Below are positions 14,065 to 15,842 of a DNA stretch of 15,842 nucleotides, piece by piece. The position numbers were made by a program, and so were the translations under genes. Within the stretch, counting starts at the first letter, position 1. Every line of letters starts with the position of its first letter. The notes under the pieces were generated by a model that saw only the letters and a list, made by a program, of their open reading frames with translations, was not told the DNA's origin and ran no database searches. The stretch is from Deltaproteobacteria bacterium (GTDB lineage: Bacteria > Desulfobacterota > G020345765): the NCBI GenBank assembly GCA_030616835.1, contig JAUWWP010000024.1, positions 1 through 15,842 of the forward strand, written 5' to 3'.

Positions 14065-14220
14065 AGAGCTGCTTGAAGTCACCAGATCAAAAAAATGGAT
14101 AAAATCCCGAATAATCCTTTACTTCAAAAGGCTCCTGTGTTAGACTTCTTTATTAGACTTATTTTCTTAGAAGGCTGGGATTTACAAAACCAAAGAACAT
14201 TAGGGAAATTTTTATTTGAA

Positions 14221-14228
14221 GGGAGGTG
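14221..14228 (+). promoter_or_regulatory. Strong ribosome binding site deciding the csp start
   Basis: GGGAGGTG lies five bases before ATG 14234. It rules out the alternative TTG 14216 upstream, which lacks any site and would add six residues outside the cold-shock fold. Confidence 0.8.
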
Positions 14229-14233
14229 AAGAC

Positions 14234-14437
14234 ATGACAGGAACGATAAAAAAGCTTATCCGGGATCGCGGTTTCGGTTTCATCAGTGCTGAAGATGGGA
14301 AGGAGATCTTCTTCCACCGCTCCGCTTTGGAGGGGATAGATTTTGATGCTATAGAAGAGGGTAGCAGCGTAGAGTTCGGTACGGAAAGTGGGCCTAAGGG
14401 CCCCCGGGCAGCGAATGTAAAGCTGACAAAAGATTAG
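14234..14437 (+). CDS. Cold-shock domain protein
   Basis: This 67-residue single cold-shock domain has MTGTIKKLIRDRGFGFISAE with the RNP1-like GFGFI motif (13-17), the RNP2-like IFFH (25-28) and the C-terminal GPRAANVKL. It binds single-stranded RNA or DNA as an RNA chaperone or antiterminator. Length is typical of CspA-type proteins. It is monocistronic by appearance, 169 bases after the giant activase. The gap before it contains a duplicated TTAGACTT (about 14142-14160) but no convincing promoter. Confidence 0.95.
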   Translation: MTGTIKKLIRDRGFGFISAEDGKEIFFHRSALEGIDFDAIEEGSSVEFGTESGPKGPRAANVKLTKD

Positions 14438-14455
14438 CGTAAGGAGGTGCAATTC

Positions 14456-14548
14456 ACGGTCAGGTTTACATTCTTGAAAATTGGAAAATTCGGGATGATT
14501 CTAATTTCTTCCCCGCCTGTACGTAGCACGGAGACGGGTAACTATTGA
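14456..14548 (+). pseudogene. Possible decapitated or truncated small gene
   Basis: AAGGAGGTG (14441-14449) is a full-consensus ribosome site, and exactly six bases later, where ATG belongs, stands ACG. The 30-residue frame from ACG begins (T/M)VRFTFLKIGKFGMILI and stops inside the repeat structure at 14530-14588. The likely reading is a gene cut short by a repeat insertion and without a standard start, or simply repeat DNA. No family is recognised. Confidence 0.25.
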
Positions 14549-14588
14549 ACTTGTCCTGAGCCTGCTGAAGGAAAAGAGTACCGTCCCC
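14530..14588 (-). repeat. REP-like palindrome with embedded repeat
   Basis: On the minus strand the arms read GGGGACGGTACTC and, reversed, GTTACCCGTCTCC, imperfectly complementary. Between them lies CCTTCAGCAGGCTCAGGACA, a member of the very common CCTTCGACAGGCTCAGGAC repeat. GGGGACGGTA-type ends recall REP elements linked to RAYT transposases (from memory). It looks like one dispersed repeat carried inside another. Confidence 0.45.
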
Positions 14589-14642
14589 ATTTCTAACCTA
14601 TGTACTTTGCCCTTCGCCTTTTCCAAATAAACACTTGACTCA

Positions 14643-14671
14643 TTGACTCCTTTTATCCTTCGTAGTATTTT
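14643..14671 (+). promoter_or_regulatory. Weak promoter candidate for the outer-membrane gene
   Basis: TTGACT (14643-14648) and TATTTT (14666-14671) are 17 bases apart, with five of six and four of six consensus bases. The -10 falls in the loop of the hairpin at 14658-14681. The start codon is at 14794, leaving a leader of about 115 bases that contains the second hairpin repeat. Confidence 0.3.
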
Positions 14672-14734
14672 TACTACGGAGAACGAGCGTACACTTTTAC
14701 CCTTCGCAGTGGTTCTATCACGGAGAACGGGCAT
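14657..14734 (+). repeat. Two tandem hairpin repeats, 44-base period
   Basis: Units at 14657-14690 and 14701-14734 match at 26 of 34 positions by hand alignment. The first folds perfectly as CTTCGTAGTA-TTTT-TACTACGGAG (14658-14681, one T-G wobble). The second keeps the outer pairs and a GTG/CAC core but is otherwise decayed. These are dispersed-repeat hairpins, possibly affecting the downstream leader. Confidence 0.65.
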
Positions 14735-14793
14735 GCCTTTTTGGAAAACAAAAAGTAAACGACATCCCCTATTTTTCACAGGGTAACCGAGAT

Positions 14794-15842
14794 ATGAAAC
14801 TTCATATCCTTTTCGTGCTCGCTTTGGTTCTTGTTTTTCCCTTGGCGAGCCATGCGGAATTGTTAGGGTATGTCGAAGCCCGCGGCTTCTATCTGCATGG
14901 TGTTTCTGATGACAATGAGAAGTACATCTCCCTGGAGCGGCTCCGGCCCACCTTCTCCCAGGAGCTGGAAACCATCCCTAATACCAGTCTCACGGTAACG
15001 CCCCAACTATACTTTCAACAAGGCCGCTACCGAACCAACATCGAGGAGGTGGATGACTACCTTACCATCGAGAGGTTTTACCTCGATTGCTACTTTGAAA
15101 GGTTTGACCTCCGCCTCGGCCGGCAGGCAGTGAACTGGGGCTCAGCCCAGATCTGGAACCCTACTGACCTGTTCCGTGAGTTTTTCCTTACCGACTATTG
15201 GGCCGAGCGCAAGGGTATCAACGCCGCTAAGGCCTTTGTCCCCCTACCCGGAAACTTATGGCTGGTCACTGTCGCCGCAACTGATGACACAAATATCTCG
15301 GATAACCGCTACGGCCTCAAGTTAGGCACTACCTGGAAAGATGCTGACATCGCCGGTGTTTTTATGGATGACATCGTAGAAGACAGGCTGGTCGGGGGGG
15401 TGGACATTAAGGGACAGTTTGAAATCGGCTACTGGCTTGAGGCCGCATGGTTTTTCCCAATGGACAAAGATCTGGATGATCATCTGGAGTTCGTGGTCGG
15501 GGTAGACTATTCCTTCCCCTTGAAAGACGGGCTGATTATCGCCGCCCAGTATTACCATGACGGAAGCGGGGAAAGGTCGAAACGGGATTATGACTGGATG
15601 GCCGTGATTGCCGGCACCAGGTTCAACCTGGCCCGGGATTACGCCTCGCTCATGGCCACCCTGGCCTGGAATGGTGAGGTATCACTTTCACTGCTCGTGA
15701 TCTCAAACCTTAACGATAGCACCGGGATCATTACCCCTTACCTGAACTTGACCCTCCCTTATAACCTCCAGCTCAATCTCGGGGCAAACCTGACCGTAGG
15801 CCCGGAAGGAGGCGAGTTTAAACCTGGATTGGAGATAGTGCC
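14794..15842 (+). CDS. Outer-membrane beta-barrel (porin-like) protein, 3' end outside window
   Basis: The frame is open for 349 codons to the window edge. It starts with a signal peptide, MKLHILFVLALVLVFPLASHA, with probable cleavage after SHA (residue 21). The rest alternates aromatic and polar residues in short strands (LTVTPQLYFQQGRYR, RFDLRLGRQ, LNLTLPYNLQLNLGANLTV), as in outer-membrane barrels. The motif LGRQAVNWG (108-116) ... WNPTDLF (121-127) occurs in DUF1302-like and related uncharacterised porins of diderm anaerobes. It implies an outer membrane. The ribosome site is poor. Function (porin, exporter or lipid channel) is not resolved, and nothing metabolic links it to the genes on its left. 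Confidence 0.75.
   Translation, partial: MKLHILFVLALVLVFPLASHAELLGYVEARGFYLHGVSDDNEKYISLERLRPTFSQELETIPNTSLTVTPQLYFQQGRYRTNIEEVDDYLTIERFYLDCYFERFDLRLGRQAVNWGSAQIWNPTDLFREFFLTDYWAERKGINAAKAFVPLPGNLWLVTVAATDDTNISDNRYGLKLGTTWKDADIAGVFMDDIVEDRLVGGVDIKGQFEIGYWLEAAWFFPMDKDLDDHLEFVVGVDYSFPLKDGLIIAAQYYHDGSGERSKRDYDWMAVIAGTRFNLARDYASLMATLAWNGEVSLSLLVISNLNDSTGIITPYLNLTLPYNLQLNLGANLTVGPEGGEFKPGLEIV

Larger units (their letters stand above)
14438..14793. other. Repeat- and hairpin-rich intergenic region
   Basis: These 356 bases hold no intact gene. In order: a perfect AAGGAGGTG followed by a short frame starting at ACG (14456-14548); an imperfect inverted repeat GGAGACGGGTA (14530-14540) against TACCGTCCCC (14579-14588) enclosing CTTGTCCTGAGCCTGCTGAAGG-type repeat DNA (14550-14571); two diverged 34-base hairpin repeats (14657-14690 and 14701-14734); and the leader of the outer-membrane gene. 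The minus-strand open frame across it is not coding. Confidence 0.65.

Noticed and set aside
14501..14779. 92-codon minus frame upstream of the outer-membrane gene
   Set aside because: It is made almost entirely of hairpin repeats and REP-like DNA; the peptide is basic and low in recognisable structure.
1..15842. tRNA, rRNA or riboswitch genes
   Set aside because: I found no cloverleaf with a CCA-type end, no rRNA core sequence, and no recognisable riboswitch core in the intergenic regions.

Overview
The window looks like chromosome from an anaerobic, diderm (outer-membrane) bacterium. Evidence: oxygen-sensitive radical chemistry of the 2-hydroxyacyl-CoA dehydratase / benzoyl-CoA reductase type (two separate ATP-driven activases), a LarA-type nickel racemase homologue, and a signal-peptide-bearing beta-barrel protein at the right edge. 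Together with remnants of REP-associated (Y1/RAYT) transposase elements, this best fits Desulfobacterota (former Deltaproteobacteria) or a similar lineage. That placement is inference; there is no rRNA or tRNA in the window.

Layout. 1-1497 is an accessory patch: an internally deleted RAYT transposable element with repeated 'TGGGGGTCAAATCTT' ends and a strong sigma70-like promoter, a UPF0175/DUF3368 toxin-antitoxin pair, the decayed 3' end of another gene, and two copies of one 31-bp sequence bracketing the whole patch. 1498-2817 (+) is a LarA-family protein. 8476-2847 (-) is a six-gene operon read right to left: universal stress protein, an unusual protein resembling the middle domain of acetyl-CoA synthase with a four-cysteine tail, two 2-hydroxyacyl-CoA dehydratase subunits, their ATP-dependent activator, and a two-cluster ferredoxin-like protein. 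8477-8788 is a divergent control region. 8789-14064 (+) carries a membrane-anchored rhodanese, a MauE/DoxX membrane protein and a giant 1395-residue double-activase/dehydratase fusion. 14234-14437 is a cold-shock protein, followed by about 350 bases of repeats and hairpins, and then a partial outer-membrane protein running off the window.

How it fits together. The minus-strand operon reads as a dehydratase or reductase acting on an acyl-CoA: the short activator would hydrolyse ATP to push one low-potential electron into the Fe-S clusters of the two-subunit enzyme, and the 2x[4Fe-4S] protein at the operon end is a plausible electron donor. The acetyl-CoA-synthase-like protein is the novel element; it may bind CoA or an Fe-S/metal centre and assist the enzyme. 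The plus-strand giant protein contains the same activase fold twice plus dehydratase-like domains, so this 6-kb neighbourhood holds three activase modules. No substrate can be assigned from sequence alone.
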